Below, one piece after another: positions 19,950-32,571 of a DNA stretch of 64,000 bases. The stretch is from Hirudinaria manillensis (taxonomy: Eukaryota; Annelida; Clitellata; Hirudinida; Hirudinidae). How positions within the stretch are numbered: the first letter of the stretch is position 1; every line of letters begins with the position of its first letter. The notes beneath the pieces were generated by a model, which saw only the letters and a list, made by a program, of their open reading frames with translations, was not told where the DNA came from and did no database searches. Where the stretch lies: the NCBI GenBank assembly GCA_034509925.1, contig CM067538.1, positions 4,939,778-5,003,777 of the forward strand. The letters run 5' to 3'. The translations under genes and the position numbers were made by a program.

Positions 19950-22532
19950 GCGTCATCGCCGAGATTAAATGTCCCGATATTAGGAAGTAGACCACAAGAA
20001 AAATTTAAAATTACAAATTTAAAATTATTAATAAAACATGTTTTTTCTTTTTGTTACATTTATTAGATAAATAATTTTATTTCGTAGTTTTTGCATTTTT
20101 TTTTCATTCCTTTAAATCTAAATTAAGGCGTTCAATTCTGAAGTGAAATAATGAAAAAAGAAATGTCGTTGTTATTGATGTTGTTGCCTCTTATTTATGT
20201 TCTTATCGATGAGGTTTTGTTCATATCCTTAAGGTCGTTATTTATGTTGTTTATGACTACGTTGTTGTTGTAAGTGGTGTTGTTGTTGTTGCAAATGGTG
20301 TTGATGTTGCTGTTGCAAGTGGTGTTGATGTTGTTGCTGATATCCCTAATGAACTTGTTGTTAGTCAACTTGTTGTTGCTATTCTCGTTGGTGTTGCTAA
20401 TGAAGTTGTTGTTGTTCGAGAGACTGAAAGAAAAAAACTGCGACGTGCTTTTCCCGAAATGAAAGAAGGACAACCGGGAAGATGAGTGGTTGACCTTTGA
20501 CCCGCCGGGACGCCGCAATAGCAGTCAAGACGTAGATATCTTGTAGATGTTGTTGCTTTTAATAATAATGCTGTTGTTGGTGCTGCTGTTGTAATCCTCT
20601 GTGCCGTTGTTGTTGTTGTTATCGCTTTGTTTTCATGCTTGCCACCTTTTCGAACCCTTGAATATTTATTACCTCGTAATTCAAATGAGTTACGACTAAT
20701 TTTATGTCATTCATTAACATATTTTTCGTAATTTCAGGACATTTCCTCTTCCAACAATTCAATTCCTAAATGTCATGAGTTTTTAACTTTTTTAAACAAC
20801 TTTAAAAAAATATTATAAATTCACAAAATCCAAGAAAGTCCTTACCGACTGAAAATCACGCTATTAGGTAATTAAACAAAAATATCTTATGAAATTATCC
20901 AAACTTAAGTCAAACGTGAAATTAAATAAAATATTTGTTCCAAGCACTCAAAGTCAAAAAAATAAAAATCTCTAAAAACCATATTTATTTAATTCGTAAG
21001 AAAAAAAATGGCAGAAGAAAATTATTTTTAAAAAAAGTTTTAAATACGATTTAATTTCAAATTAATCTCTTTTTAAAAATTATTTTGGTCGAAAATTTCC
21101 GTCGATTTAAGTGATAAAAAATAGTTGGAGTTTAAAAAGCCAAATTTCTATCATTTTAAAATGTCACTTAAATACCTATAATTCGTTGATCATTAAAGAT
21201 AAATAATATTATTAAAATTAAATATTATGAAATACAAAATAATTTAAATAAATCAAATATTCTTTTTAAACTTTAATGAAATAATTCATTTGGAGAATTT
21301 TAAATTATTCCAAAATGATGGAATTTTATTTCATAGATTAGAATTTATGGAATTGTTTGAATTAATTGTTTATTGTTTCATGACTTGGTCGAAAATAAAT
21401 CCATCCATGTTAAAGTATCCACTCATCCTGGAAACTCTCATCAAGTTTATCCCCAATTTATCTTTTCCAAGCATTCCACTGATCCGCAACAATCTTGAAG
21501 CGTCGAATCTCCATATTTTGTATCTAATTTGTATCTTGTTTTGTATCTATGTTTGTTTGCCTATGTTTTGTTTGTAACTTCCTGAAGGATTTCCGGTGAT
21601 TCCCAATGCTCATAAAGTTTATAAAAACGAAATATTTGAGATAGAGGTCTGTTGAATTGCTATCGTTAATAAATTTGGTAGTAAAGTTATTTAATTATAT
21701 TGTTATAATTAACCATTATTTTAATGATTAATAATGTTTTTTATTATTATTTTTTATCATATTTGCCATTTAAGTAAAGAATAAATTCATTTTAATGCAA
21801 AATTTTAAGGCAAATTAATTTTTCAAACATTTACAAATTTAAACTAAACTCAACATTGAATTTACTTTGATTTACAAATTAACCATTTCATATTTAAACT
21901 TTAAAAACTTTAAAAAATGTTTTTAAAGCCTTAGGAAGTCAAATTGGAAATTAGTCAAAATTGAATTAAAAAGACGTGAAATTCCTGTGCGCCATCTTAA
22001 GTCTTCATTGATGATCGCGTACCCAGAGAAGGATGGACTTCATAAAAAGGACATTAACATACTTAACTGGCAGAGTTAATCTTGTCTGCTGGTCCCCATC
22101 TTTCCCTCCGGCCAAGATGGCGATGACGATGATGACGGTGAAGATGATGACGACGATAATGATAATGACATCGATGGCATTATCGAGTTAGTTAATTAGT
22201 TAATTAGTTAATGCATTAATGTTAATATAAGATAAGCAAACTATTGTTTGTTGTTTTACATTTGATCCTTTTTTTATTACTTCTACGTGACTTTTATGCT
22301 TATGATTGCATGTTATGATTTTCATATTAATCTAAACAAAGTTCATATTTTTCAGCATTAATTTGAACAAAAAAAAAACTCCGTACGAGTTTTAGAACAG
22401 ACTAAGATGTTTTCTTGAAACTAACTGAACGACTCCTCGCCTGTGGAATAAAGTATAAATTCCGAAAAAAGTAGATGGGACATTCCAGACCAAATCAAAA
22501 CGCATTCGTCTGTAACCCATCAGTAGTCACTC
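18875..22532. other. Gene-free stretch after the GPCR
   Basis: It holds the presumed GPCR 3' untranslated region, a (GTTT)n-like run at about 19670-19760, a (TGTTG)-rich patch at 20170-20640 whose open frames are repeat artefacts, and a (GATGAC)-rich run near 22110-22170. I see no gene. Confidence 0.55.
19867..19949. repeat. (ATC/GTC)n microsatellite
   Basis: About 27 trinucleotide units alternating blocks of ATC and GTC. Similar short ATC/GTC runs recur at 12975-13020, 14625-14660 and 63960-64000. Confidence 0.95.
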
Positions 22533-22683
22533 TTATCCTGGGTTCGGCAGTCTTTGGTTCGGAGCCATCTTCGTGAGGGAGACGCGATGTTCGGGAACCA
22601 CTGGTGGGTTGTTGGGGAAAGACGGAGAGTGCTTCTCTTGGGGCTTCTTGGGTACATATGAGTTCAGGAGGCTGTCGGCCAAC
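22533..22683 (-). CDS. Possible terminal exon, unrecognised (weak)
   Basis: On the minus strand an acceptor (gttctttaag) at 22685-22684 is followed by an open frame beginning LADSLLNSYVPKKPQEKH and ending MAPNQRLPNPG at a TAA stop (22535-22533). Local GC is well above background and the composition is protein-like and proline-rich. No partner exon with a matching phase was found and a second frame is also open, so this may be chance. Confidence 0.2.
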
Positions 22684-23403
22684 CTTAAAGAACGTTTCTT
22701 ATTGGATTTTTTTATTTAAATTTAAATTTGATCCTCTGTTTCGATGACATTTGATAAGAAATAAAACATTAGGTAATAGCACTGAATTGATTTATTCGTG
22801 ATGATTTAGAATCGAAAAGTTTATCGTCTGCCTCAGTTTTGCAAATTAATCACAAATTGTTTTCAATTCATTAACCACTCTCGGTTTCTCATCGTTCAGT
22901 AATGTCATCAGTTGCTGGCAACGATGCTATCATCAGCACTCAGTGTAACCATTGCCACCCCCTAACCAGGCAGTTTGCAAAGATTTTTTAGAGAGACTCT
23001 CAAGATATTTGAACATTTTTGTTTCGTCTGTTTGTTTTTCTGGCTTTATGAGTTTATTTGGAAAGAAAATCAACCTCCACGGACTCGATGAAATTAGAAA
23101 TTACAAAAAAAAACAAAAAAAAAATAAATCAAAATAAATTATTGTATGCAAAGCAATAATACAAATTCAAATGAAACTCAAAGGGCTAGCCTTAAGGAAG
23201 CGCAGGCTTCCACTATCAGAATCATTATATATATATAGGATATATAGGAAGCTTTACAAGAAATTATGTACAGAATAATAAACTATACAGTACCACGCAA
23301 TATTTTTTATAACGTCTTTTCCGCGAAAAACTGAGAATAGAAAAGTTCCTAAATAGTTTTTAGCCCAGCCAAAGATAGAATTGGGTCTCGGGTTGCATGT
23401 TAG

Positions 23404-23645
23404 CTATTTTGGCAGGGTAGGGTCGGATAGCGGGTCTAAAGCCACCAGATAAGCTGCAGTGGAAGCTGCAGCGATGCTGGCACAAGCTCTGAAAAGGAAG
23501 TTAGTTGTCTGAACGTTCGTACAGTTACAATAAAGCATGTCAAATTTCAATGATATTGCGTTGGATGGTGATGTAAATTAGGGATTGAGTCACCTGTCGT
23601 GTCGTGTTGGCCAAAGTTTTGAATCTTCATCCTTGTCCCACGCAT
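23404..23645 (-). CDS. Possible two-exon small protein (44 aa), unrecognised (weak)
   Basis: Candidate exon 1 (23645-23594) starts with ATG and reads MRGTRMKIQNFGQHDTT, ending at donor ACAG|gtgact in phase 1. Candidate exon 2 (23486-23404), after acceptor ttttcagag, reads ACASIAAASTAAYLVAL then DPLSDPTLPK and stops. The phases agree and the intron is 107 bases. There is no signal peptide, no TATA box and no known family. This is a hypothesis only. Confidence 0.22.
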
Positions 23646-24894
23646 TTTTATTTCTCAACACAACATTTGCGAAGATTTTTACGAATTGATTTCCGAATTT
23701 TATCCAAATTAATCTCTATTAATGAAAAGAAAACCCTTTAAAAAATTTTCCTTAGAATTGCATTTTAAAAGCTAACGACGTTTCCATTGTTACTTGTAGA
23801 AGTTAGGTAGTCGTTAAGTAAACTTTTTTTAATAAAAAATACTAAATCATTTTTCTTCGTCTTATTTTGCGCTGAACTTTCGTTGAGAGGTAGAGAGAGC
23901 CATTGTCACAGCTAAGCAAAAACTATCCTATTTACTGCCTGAAAATTCTAATTTTATACGGTATTAGAGGATGCTATGTTTGGAAAACCAATGGATAGAG
24001 ACTGTTGATGACTAAGAAGATTATAATGAAAGTATTGAAGCATAAGCTGACAATTTTTAGAAGCTATTTATTTGTTTTACAGGTGTATTACAGGTTGATT
24101 TGCAAGTAGAATGACTCAAATGGAGAAAATACGTTGTTTTATAATTCGCAAGGTGCCGCAACGAATAATTCGTAAAAACAATTTATAAAATAATCACGCA
24201 ATATGAAAAATAATTCTTAAAAAAAAAAAGAAATAGGATCAATGTGATGAAGACCGAAGCAACAAAAATTACTTATAAACAACACTTAGTTAGGTTTGTC
24301 GTAAGGATTTATTTAACCTAGTTAGGTTTGTAAAGATTTATTAACCCTTTAACTACCACATGCCTGGAGAGGTCAATGCCCTCAGAGCGCTAGATACTTT
24401 TTGTTCAATGCTTGTTAAAAGTGGAGAAAGAATTACCATCGGTAATCAGTTCTGATGCTCCGCTAAAAAGAACCGGTTGCTGTCGGTTTAAGGTTTAAAC
24501 GAATATAAAATCAGAAAAACAGAAAAAAATGATTTAGGAAAATATCACTCGAGAAGTTAAAAAATGTTATTATTTAAGTTATTAGCTTATTAATTTTTAG
24601 GTAATAAAGTATTATCTAAATACTTATTAAGTATTTCATTCTGTAAATATTCTGATATAATTTATTTTTTATATGAGCATTTTAAATATCTGAGAAGTTA
24701 ATCAAAGCCTCTTAAAAATGAATCTCTGAGTAAATCATGATTGAGCCGATCAACTTAAATCTTCATTAGTAAAATAATAATAATAATAATAACTATTAAT
24801 AACTCTGTCACTAATTGGATCGAATTACTCTTGCTATTATTAGACTGAACTGTGAAGCGAAGTATGACGTGTGTTTATATTTACTTGGAGTTCG
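23646..24894. other. Gene-free stretch upstream of the carboxypeptidase
   Basis: AT-rich sequence with a short (AAT)n run near 24775-24795. No coding signal was seen. Confidence 0.55.
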
Positions 24895-24925
24895 TTTATA
24901 AAGCGCCTCTCTTGCTTCTCCTCAA
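24895..24925 (+). promoter_or_regulatory. Core promoter of the carboxypeptidase gene
   Basis: A TATA box (TTTATAAAG, 24895-24903) is followed about 28 bases later by an initiator-like TCAAACT whose A is at 24924. The chosen ATG lies 62 bases further on. A regulated, strongly expressed digestive-type gene fits a TATA promoter (inference). Confidence 0.55.
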
Positions 24926-24985
24926 ACTTTGTTGCTCAGAAATTCAAAGAAGCGGATCACGAATTCACTTTCTCGAGTGGAGAAA

Positions 24986-27479
24986 ATGAAACCAGTCTTT
25001 GAGATGCTGAGTATTTCGAAGTGGAAATATTTCATTTTCCTACTCTACGTTCTAAAAGTAGTTCGCCTGGAAATGGCTGATTACAGGAATCCAGACGATC
25101 AGTACCGGAGTTACAAGGGGTTGGTTTCTGATGATCTTTTTGATGAGTTTAAAACTAAAATGTATTGAAAAATGTATTCGCAATACGATTTAACAATTTA
25201 CTTTCTATATTAATTTTATTTCTGATCTCCCTGAAATAAATGGCAAGTATTACTATTATTAATAAATAATTAAATAAATTATAACATTAACTAAAGACTT
25301 CTTATAGCCATGATGGGCATTAATTTAGTGCCGTCAAATGTAATTTTACATTTGCATGAAAAAGGATGCAATTCAATTCTGATGTCGATTCCTTTTTGGT
25401 CTCTTCCCGCCATTTGCCAGCAGGTTTCTCCTTATTGGATTCCCCTTCCGCTCCTATCAATCATCATTTCCTTAATTTTCTGTCCTCGGTTTTTCCTCTG
25501 GAAATCCATCCAGTTCTTTCCAGTCATTTTGAATGGAAAATCATTAGTAGAAAATGAGAGGGAAATAATTGACGAGAAATTATTAATAATTAACCGAATT
25601 TCATATTTTGTAAAGGCATTTTCAAATTTTTTAACGCCTCTTGCTTGTAGAAAGATTGTTATGGGCTGTTTATTGTTATAAAAGTGATTGAGGTGATAAG
25701 AAATTAATAACTTAATAACTTCCAATAAAAAACTTTTCTATTCAGACATCAGTTGTTGAGAATTTATCCGTCACACGCGGATGATTTGAAAAAGTTGCAG
25801 TTGTTGGAACAGGATGAATCTAGAAAGGTCATTAAGTCTCTTTCAATGCAATGTTATTGAATTTCAATCAACTATGGTGTAGTAACTGTAATAGTAATTA
25901 AATAAATAATTAATAAGTGGTTAACAATTAAAATATTTTAGCGCAATAAAAAAAATATCAAAGAACTGAAAAATGCAAAATAAAAACCTAATTCAAGCAA
26001 ATCATTAAATATAAATGAAGTCAAATTGAGGGCAGTTGTGGCGGTGCAAGCCGGGTTTCGAACACGACACTTTATAACTGGGCCATCCACTTGCCAAACG
26101 CTTCCCATGGAGTACTTCTCGTGGAAGTATTGCAATGAATCCAAAATCCCTGTTTAAAATCCTCCGTGGAACGCTATCTGAAGATCCAACTCATGGCTTA
26201 GCTGAAGCCTTGCATTTCTGAGATTTTTACGCTAACTGTATTATATTATTATATATTACATTATTATATTATTTATTATAACGTTAAAATGTTTAACATA
26301 AAAAAACACATAAAAACACTTTTACCATATGAAATAAATAAATAAAATTCTGGCATTATTGCTAATATTGCTGATAGAAAATGATAGAACTGAAGAACTT
26401 AAGATAAATTAATTAAGGTAAATGTTATTTACCTATTTTAATTATTTAAAAAGAATTATTATTGGGATAATTTCAATCGCAGATTGATTTCTGGCAAAGA
26501 CCCTCTTCCTCGAAAAGGAATGTCGATGTTTTGGTTGCACCGGAAGATGGAGATGCTGTCAAAGAGTTGCTGAGAAAACATGGCCTCGAGGTGGCTGTGA
26601 TATCCGAAGATATTCAGAGGTTTCTGAAAGGAATTTAATTAATTAATTAATTAATAATAAATAAATCTGGAATAAATGTTTTTTTAAATTAAATTAAATT
26701 AATTATTTTTTTCATTGTATGGGTTTAATCGTAGCTTGCTTTTCGCATGAGTTTATTTGTTGTGGAATAATGATTAAAACTGATAATCAGGTGATAATCC
26801 TAATCCTCTTGCGATGCCAAAACTTCTTTTAATAAATAAAAATACGAGAATATTAGAATTTTAATCCACAATGAAAAATCATTGGCTGCGGCTTATTATT
26901 ATTATTATTATTATTATATAATTATTATTATTATATAATTATTATTATTATTTTATTTTATAGATTGGTTTAAATTGATATTAATAATTAATTTAATTAT
27001 GACGATTCACGCTTCGAATTGTTTTTAAAGTCTGGTAATTTTTCAGTTCAGGTGCTGATGTCAAATTATCATTCGTTTTAAAAATTCCATCAAATCATTA
27101 GCGAGTTGATGACCTGTCGGAGAATTTTTTTAATTTTTCTAGCGCAATGTTTTCATCTTTATATATTTTTAAAAGGTTGACTTTAAAAATTTTAGAAATG
27201 TTTAAATTAGTGATAATTTAGTTTTAAAGGAAAGTTGAATTAATCACCAAAGTTGGTATTTATTGAGTTTGTCGAGACTGAACCAAATTTTAAAAAAAAA
27301 TTCATTTTATGAATTTTGTGCAAATTTTGAAACCAACTATCGCCAACAAATTGTTAAATTTAACAAAATATTTTCAAATTATTATAGCCAGGTTTAATTT
27401 GATTACATAATAATAATAATAATTATTATTATTAATTAATAATTAATTAATAATTAATTAATAATTAATAATAATAATA

Positions 27480-27521
<42 letters not shown>

Positions 27522-30500
27522 ATTATTATTATAATAATAGTTATTATTATTATTATTATAATTAATAATGATAATAATTATTATTATATAATATTATTAT
27601 TATAATAATAATTATTATTATTATTATTATTATTAGGAGAGGCAAATGAACTTGCTTTAAACTATGTTAACTGATTTAACCAATAAAGTTTCAGAATTAT
27701 TATCAGAATAATTAATTTTAACGTTGCAGCTTAATCGACGAAGAATTGAGACAGAGATCCGAGCACACGTGGAATAAACGCTCATCTCCGTCGAAAAGAC
27801 TCCACAAATACTTGAGTTTTGATTCGGTAATCATTTAATTCAAATGATAAAAAAAATGCGTTTATGTTTATGTTTTGGGTTTTTTAATTGTTTAACGTTT
27901 TCTTGTAAATGCAATTCCAGACTTAAGATTTAAATATTTTCTTCTTTTTTCGAAATTTATGAATTTGGTAAATTGAACAGCTGAACCCTAACCCTAGCCC
28001 CAGCACTAACCCTTACCCAGTTCCTTACAATTAAATACGCAGTTAGAAAAGAAACAATAACGTAAGGAAACAAACTTTTAATACAAAGCAAAACTATTTG
28101 AAATGAAACAGAACTAAATACTATTATTTAAAAAAAAAAAGAATAAACTCAAAGGGTTAATAATTTTCCAGTAATTATTTCCGCTCAGCATTTGGGTGGA
28201 TTGATTTTCTTCCTTAATGATCCCTTCCAACATCCGGCCGCCTTCAATCATTGCTTCAATCATTGACGTATCCTCTTTGGATCATGTCCAAAATCCGGCC
28301 GGCTTCAATCATTGATGTATTATTGTCTTTAGATCATAGAATGGATGGAAGAGACGAAGGAGAAATGTCAGTTCTGCGACATCATTAGCATTGGAAAGTC
28401 GAGTGAAGGGAGAGACTTGAAAGTTTTAAAGGTACCTTTGGTTTAGAATTCAGTTTATAAGTTTAGTTTTTCATCTTTTCTTAATCTTTTATAAATCCAT
28501 CGTTTTTTGGAATTTCTCGATCTTCGAGCTACAGAATTAGGTGATGCTACATTATTATGAAACATTATGAGTTATTTGATTGGTTTTAATCAACGACTAG
28601 ATTATTTAGAAGTATATCTCTACATAATATTTGTCTTTGTTGGGAATTTTTCAAAAGAAATAAAAATAAATTTTCAATTAATCTAATTTCGCAATCAAAT
28701 TTAAGTTGCAGCCATGGTATGTAAATTTATTTATAAATATTATTATTTATTTAACGCACTTTGCAAGATGCAGTACGATGCACTCCCGGTTTCGCGACTC
28801 AAGACGTGACTCTACTCGACAGTTTATCTCGAGAAATTATGTCATTGGCTTATAATTTCTAATTGGCTATTAGCCACAAATTTTGAAAATGAATTTCTTT
28901 TTAAATTTATTTTCAGATCACAAAATCCGTCAGTCGAAAACCAGCCATTTTCATTGATGCAGGATTCCATGCCAGGGAATGGATAGGGCCAATCACTGCA
29001 CTTAATTTTATCGATGCCGTAACAGAATACAGACTTTTTTTCCAATTTTCTTCCTTTATTTAAAAACGATTAAAAATTGATAATAAAACCATGAGAGAAG
29101 CCGTGAAAATTCACATTCTTTTTTAGAATATTGCTTAGAAAATCAATTTAAAATCCGATTAAGTACTCCCGCCTCATGCGTTTGGCTAATGTTGACTAAT
29201 TAGTTGAAATTTCAAATAGTTAATTAGCTAATTGATTAATTAAGCTCATCAATGAATCCGACCCAGTCATGAACTTCCTGACGCAAGAATACGTCTGGTA
29301 CATCATACCTCTTGCCAATCCAGACGGATACGTGTATTCATGGACGAAGGTAGAAAAAATTTACCCGTTTGGATGTTATGAACTGTTAATTATTATAGGG
29401 TTCGCCCTGGTTTAACTATTATTAATTTATTGACTTTTTAGCCATTTTATTTTATTTAAAATATCTGATTTCAATCTTTTATTCCTATAGGACAGATTGT
29501 GGAGAAAGACGCGATCCAGATACAACGCAAGCGGCTGTATAGGTACCGACCTCAACAGGAACTGGGACTACTTTTGGGGAGGTTAACAAGTTATTGCTGT
29601 GGATTTGTCCTGTAGGTTATTAATTTTTGTTTAGATGTAATAATAAAATAGTAGAAATCATTCAATGTTTTTAACCAAGTCGAAAATGAGCCCAGATAAC
29701 AAGTCTAGAACCATGAAGGTCTTAAGAAGTTCCCTAAAACGAATTCAAATCCTCTACTTTTGAAGGAGAAGGTACAAGCAGAAATTCATGTCGAGAAAAC
29801 TTCTGCGGTCCTAGGCCATTTTCTGAGCCAGAGGCTCGTGCTTTGGCAGACTTCATCATGGACAAGTCAAGCGATTTGATCATCTACATAAGTTTGCACT
29901 CATATGGGCAGCTACTCCTTGCCCCATGGGGTTATACCACTCAAGTACCCAAGGACTTTTATGATCTCGTTAGTTTTTACTACCTATTTAATACAAAGAG
30001 AACTGTACGTGATGGCTCAAAAATTATTACCTCTGAAATAATTTATGTTTATCATTTAGCTCAAAGAATTTCATTTAAAACTCAAAATATTTAGTCATTA
30101 TTGTCAAAAAAGGAAGTTTAATTGATAAAATAGCAGAGAACATGGATCCAACTTCTGATGTTTTTTGTCATCAGTTGATCAGAGGGACAGACGCAGCAGA
30201 AGCCATGCGTAAATCTACAGGAACCAAGTATGCCGTGGGGTCTACAGGACGAATATTGTGTGGGGATTTTTTTCTTTTGATATTTTTATTTTTTATGCAT
30301 TTCACAACATTTATCATAAAACTTCATTCCTAGATTTCAACTTCTATAACTTTTTTGTATATGATAAATTCAAAGAACATCTATTTTTTTCCTTATTTAT
30401 AAACTTTTTAACTTAAGTTCACTTTCAATAATTATTATATTCTGAAAGCTAGTAAAGTTTCCTTGACTTCATACTTGTAACTAAGAGACTAGTTTGAAAT

Positions 30501-31255
30501 TGAGACTGTCAAGTCTGTTAGATATGGTATCACTTTTCACTTATTGCGCTCTTGAAGGCTTCAAAAATTAAACACAAACAGATCTCGCCTCCGGAGCCTC
30601 GGATGACTGGGTCAAAGGGGTGGCAGGGGTCAAATATTCCTTCACAATAGAACTCAGAGATTTGGGGAACAGAGGATTTCTGCTGCCAGAGAACGAAATA
30701 CCAGACACCGCTCAGGAAGTAACGAATGGTATAACCAAGATGAGTCTAGATGTCCTTAAAGAGCTGAAGAGATACGGCAACACTCACTCCATAGTCTTCC
30801 AAGAAGACAATTCTCAGGGAATCACTGAAAAGCCTGAAGTGGATGAAGAGCTGCAAAACCAACAGAAGAGAAAAGTCCTCGAAAATTCCCTCAGCTCAGA
30901 CTCTGATAAACAGTCAAAGAACAAAGAATTGGCCAGGGATGATGTGGAAGATCAATACAAAGATGATCTCAAATTTGAAGATGCCAAAGATTACAAGGAA
31001 TTGGAGAAAGGATCAGAAGACCAAGCAGAGATCTGGGACAACAAACTCGAAGCGATGTCATACGACGACGAGTTAAAGAAATCCTTAGAAGAGAAAATGA
31101 ACATGCAGAAACTCAGATTACGTCTGATCGTGAAACATTTTGAGGACGAAATACAAAAGCAGGACAGTTGGTACAAAAAAAAGTACGAGGAATCAGAGAA
31201 TGGACGCACGCAGTTCAAGTCTAAGTTCCAACACTTTAATAAAATCCTTATCTGA
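24986..31255 (+). CDS. Procarboxypeptidase, M14A family, B-type specificity, with charged C-terminal coiled coil
   Basis: Eleven exons: 24986-25119, 25746-25827, 26483-26619, 27730-27826, 28333-28431, 28917-29018, 29245-29349, 29491-29581, 29766-29968, 30175-30259, 30582-31255 (602 aa, all phases agree). It is a secreted zinc exopeptidase that removes C-terminal residues. Signal peptide about 1-28; propeptide about 30-141 with basic activation sites KR at 134-135 and 140-141. Zinc ligands are H201 and E204 (FHAREW) and H327 (SLHSY). R260 lies in RLWRKTRS and N274-R275 in DLNRNW. Y379 (the Tyr248 equivalent) is split by the last intron, and E402 (TIELRD) is the catalytic base. D386 in GASDDW aligns with residue 255, where Asp marks carboxypeptidase B (Lys/Arg cleavage). 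The catalytic domain ends near 444. About 158 mostly charged residues then follow, not found in ordinary digestive enzymes. Confidence 0.95.
26040..26100 (-). repeat. tRNA-related (SINE-like) segment, copy 2
   Basis: On the minus strand TGGCAAGTGG (A-box-like) precedes GTGTCGTGTTCGAAACCCGG (B-box-like). It lies in intron 2 of the carboxypeptidase gene and shares the B-box block with the copy at about 10.88 kb. Confidence 0.35.
26889..26952. repeat. (ATT)n microsatellite
   Basis: Interrupted ATT units with TATAATT spacers, in carboxypeptidase intron 3. Confidence 0.9.
27407..27640. repeat. (AAT)n/(ATT)n inverted microsatellite
   Basis: Blocks of AAT and ATT alternate, with TTAATTAA spacers. 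The array is therefore self-complementary and could form hairpins. It lies in carboxypeptidase intron 3, shortly before exon 4. Confidence 0.9.
28231..28337 (+). repeat. Tandem duplication spanning the acceptor of carboxypeptidase exon 5
   Basis: Copy 1 (28231-28286) and copy 2 (28291-28337) share ATCCGGCCG, CTTCAATCATTGA and a polypyrimidine stretch before GATCAT. Copy 2 has CTTTAGATCAT and supplies the working acceptor (exon 5 starts at 28333). Copy 1 has CTTTGGATCAT, so its acceptor AG is lost. Confidence 0.7.
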
Positions 31256-31266
31256 TGATTGTTTAG

Positions 31267-31579
31267 GTGATCCAAAGAATAGCAGTGGACCCCTCTATAC
31301 GGTGAGATCCAAGACTTTTGATTATGCAGAATTCTCATTAAAAACAAGTTTGTTTGAAAATAGTTTTCTATTAATTGATTCGTTCACCTCACTAAAATTG
31401 TAATTTAAAAGAAAACAAAAGCCCTAAAACCAAAATAAGAAATCAACCAGAACTTCCAAAAAAAGTAAACATGTTTGAGTTGTTGATGCAACTGGTAATA
31501 AGAATCTCTAGGCACCTCAAAATCTTCTCAGACAAAAGATCTGGCCCCTCTGGTCCAAACTGCACCCCAAGCTCAATGA
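31267..31579 (+). CDS. Alternative 3' exons of the carboxypeptidase
   Basis: Two exon-like pieces follow the stop at 31255. Piece 31267-31301 lies between acceptor gattgtttag and donor ACG|gtgaga and reads DPKNSSGPLYT. Piece 31532-31579 follows acceptor aatcttctcag, reads TKDLAPLVQTAPQAQ and stops. Their mutual phase is 0. They would join exon 11 if a phase-1 donor at 31167 (GACA|gttggt) were used, giving 600 residues with the end of the coil replaced. The signals are good, but use of this donor is inference. Confidence 0.5.
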
Positions 31580-32571
31580 TGCCATCATGTTACATTTCTT
31601 GTAATATTACCTCACAGGAGCATTCATTCAACAGCAATCAATCACTTTAAAATCTTCCAACAACCCTCTTTTCAATTATAGCTGAAGGATGATAAACTGC
31701 TCAATTAAATCCTTAACCAATTCCTCTGATGTAATCAAACCCACTTAAAAAATTTAAGCACTTTCTTAGCTACGATGTCCGCACGTTTCAAAGAATCTCT
31801 GACAATGCTAGGTGATGCTGCTAAGGACACAGCAAGACAGCACTGCTAGCTTGAAAATTTTAAGCTCAGCGTAATGGTATCTCAGCCAGTTGATTAAATG
31901 CTCGCCGGCTTTAGGTGTTCCAGTCACTACCAAGCGATGTCCAAGTATTAAATTGAAACTTAGTAAGTGAAAGGGAACAAAACTCTTGAATATTAGAAGC
32001 TTCTTGGTGTAATTAGCAACACCGGCCATTAGATTAACGAAGCCAAGAATGTTGGCAACAATCTTATTTATCTCTGCAATATTACACGAGAAGGCACGGG
32101 TAAGTGAAAAACGCCCAACAGGTTTTCAAGGAGTCGACAGTTAAAGCCAATTTCAGACCTAAAGCAAACTGGCTTATCATATTCCAAGCCAATGAATTAC
32201 TAGGCATTAGGTGTTATTAATTATTTCTATTATTATTATTATTATCATTATTACTATTATTATTATTATTTTATTATTATTATTAATTTAGTGCTCTCAA
32301 CATAAAATGAGAATGAATGAAGTCTCACCAGAAGATCAGGACAGAAAATATTAAGCAACAAAATAAAGAAGCAAATCAATTTCAAATAAATAACATTTCA
32401 CGTGGGCAATAAATAAATCTTCAGAAGAACAGAAATTGCACATCCCCTAATAAATGCGAGCCTCCTTCTCACTTGAGATCAATGAGAAGACTGGCATCAA
32501 ACCACACTAAGTCTTTCTGACGTTCAGAAAGTAAAGGCATATGAAGACGATACATTGGCGCAAAAAGGTCT
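31580..32571. other. Convergent intergenic stretch
   Basis: This separates the 3' ends of the carboxypeptidase (+) and glycogenin (-). It contains an (ATT)n run at about 32228-32286 and no gene that I can support. It probably includes both 3' untranslated regions. Confidence 0.55.

Noticed and set aside
20195..20518. Asn-rich minus-strand frame and Leu/Val-rich plus-strand frame
   Set aside because: Both arise from a TGTTG-rich low-complexity patch, with no splice signals or conserved segment.
30991..31347. 118-residue minus-strand frame opposite the carboxypeptidase tail
   Set aside because: It is antisense to a well-supported coding exon and has no acceptable composition or partner exons.
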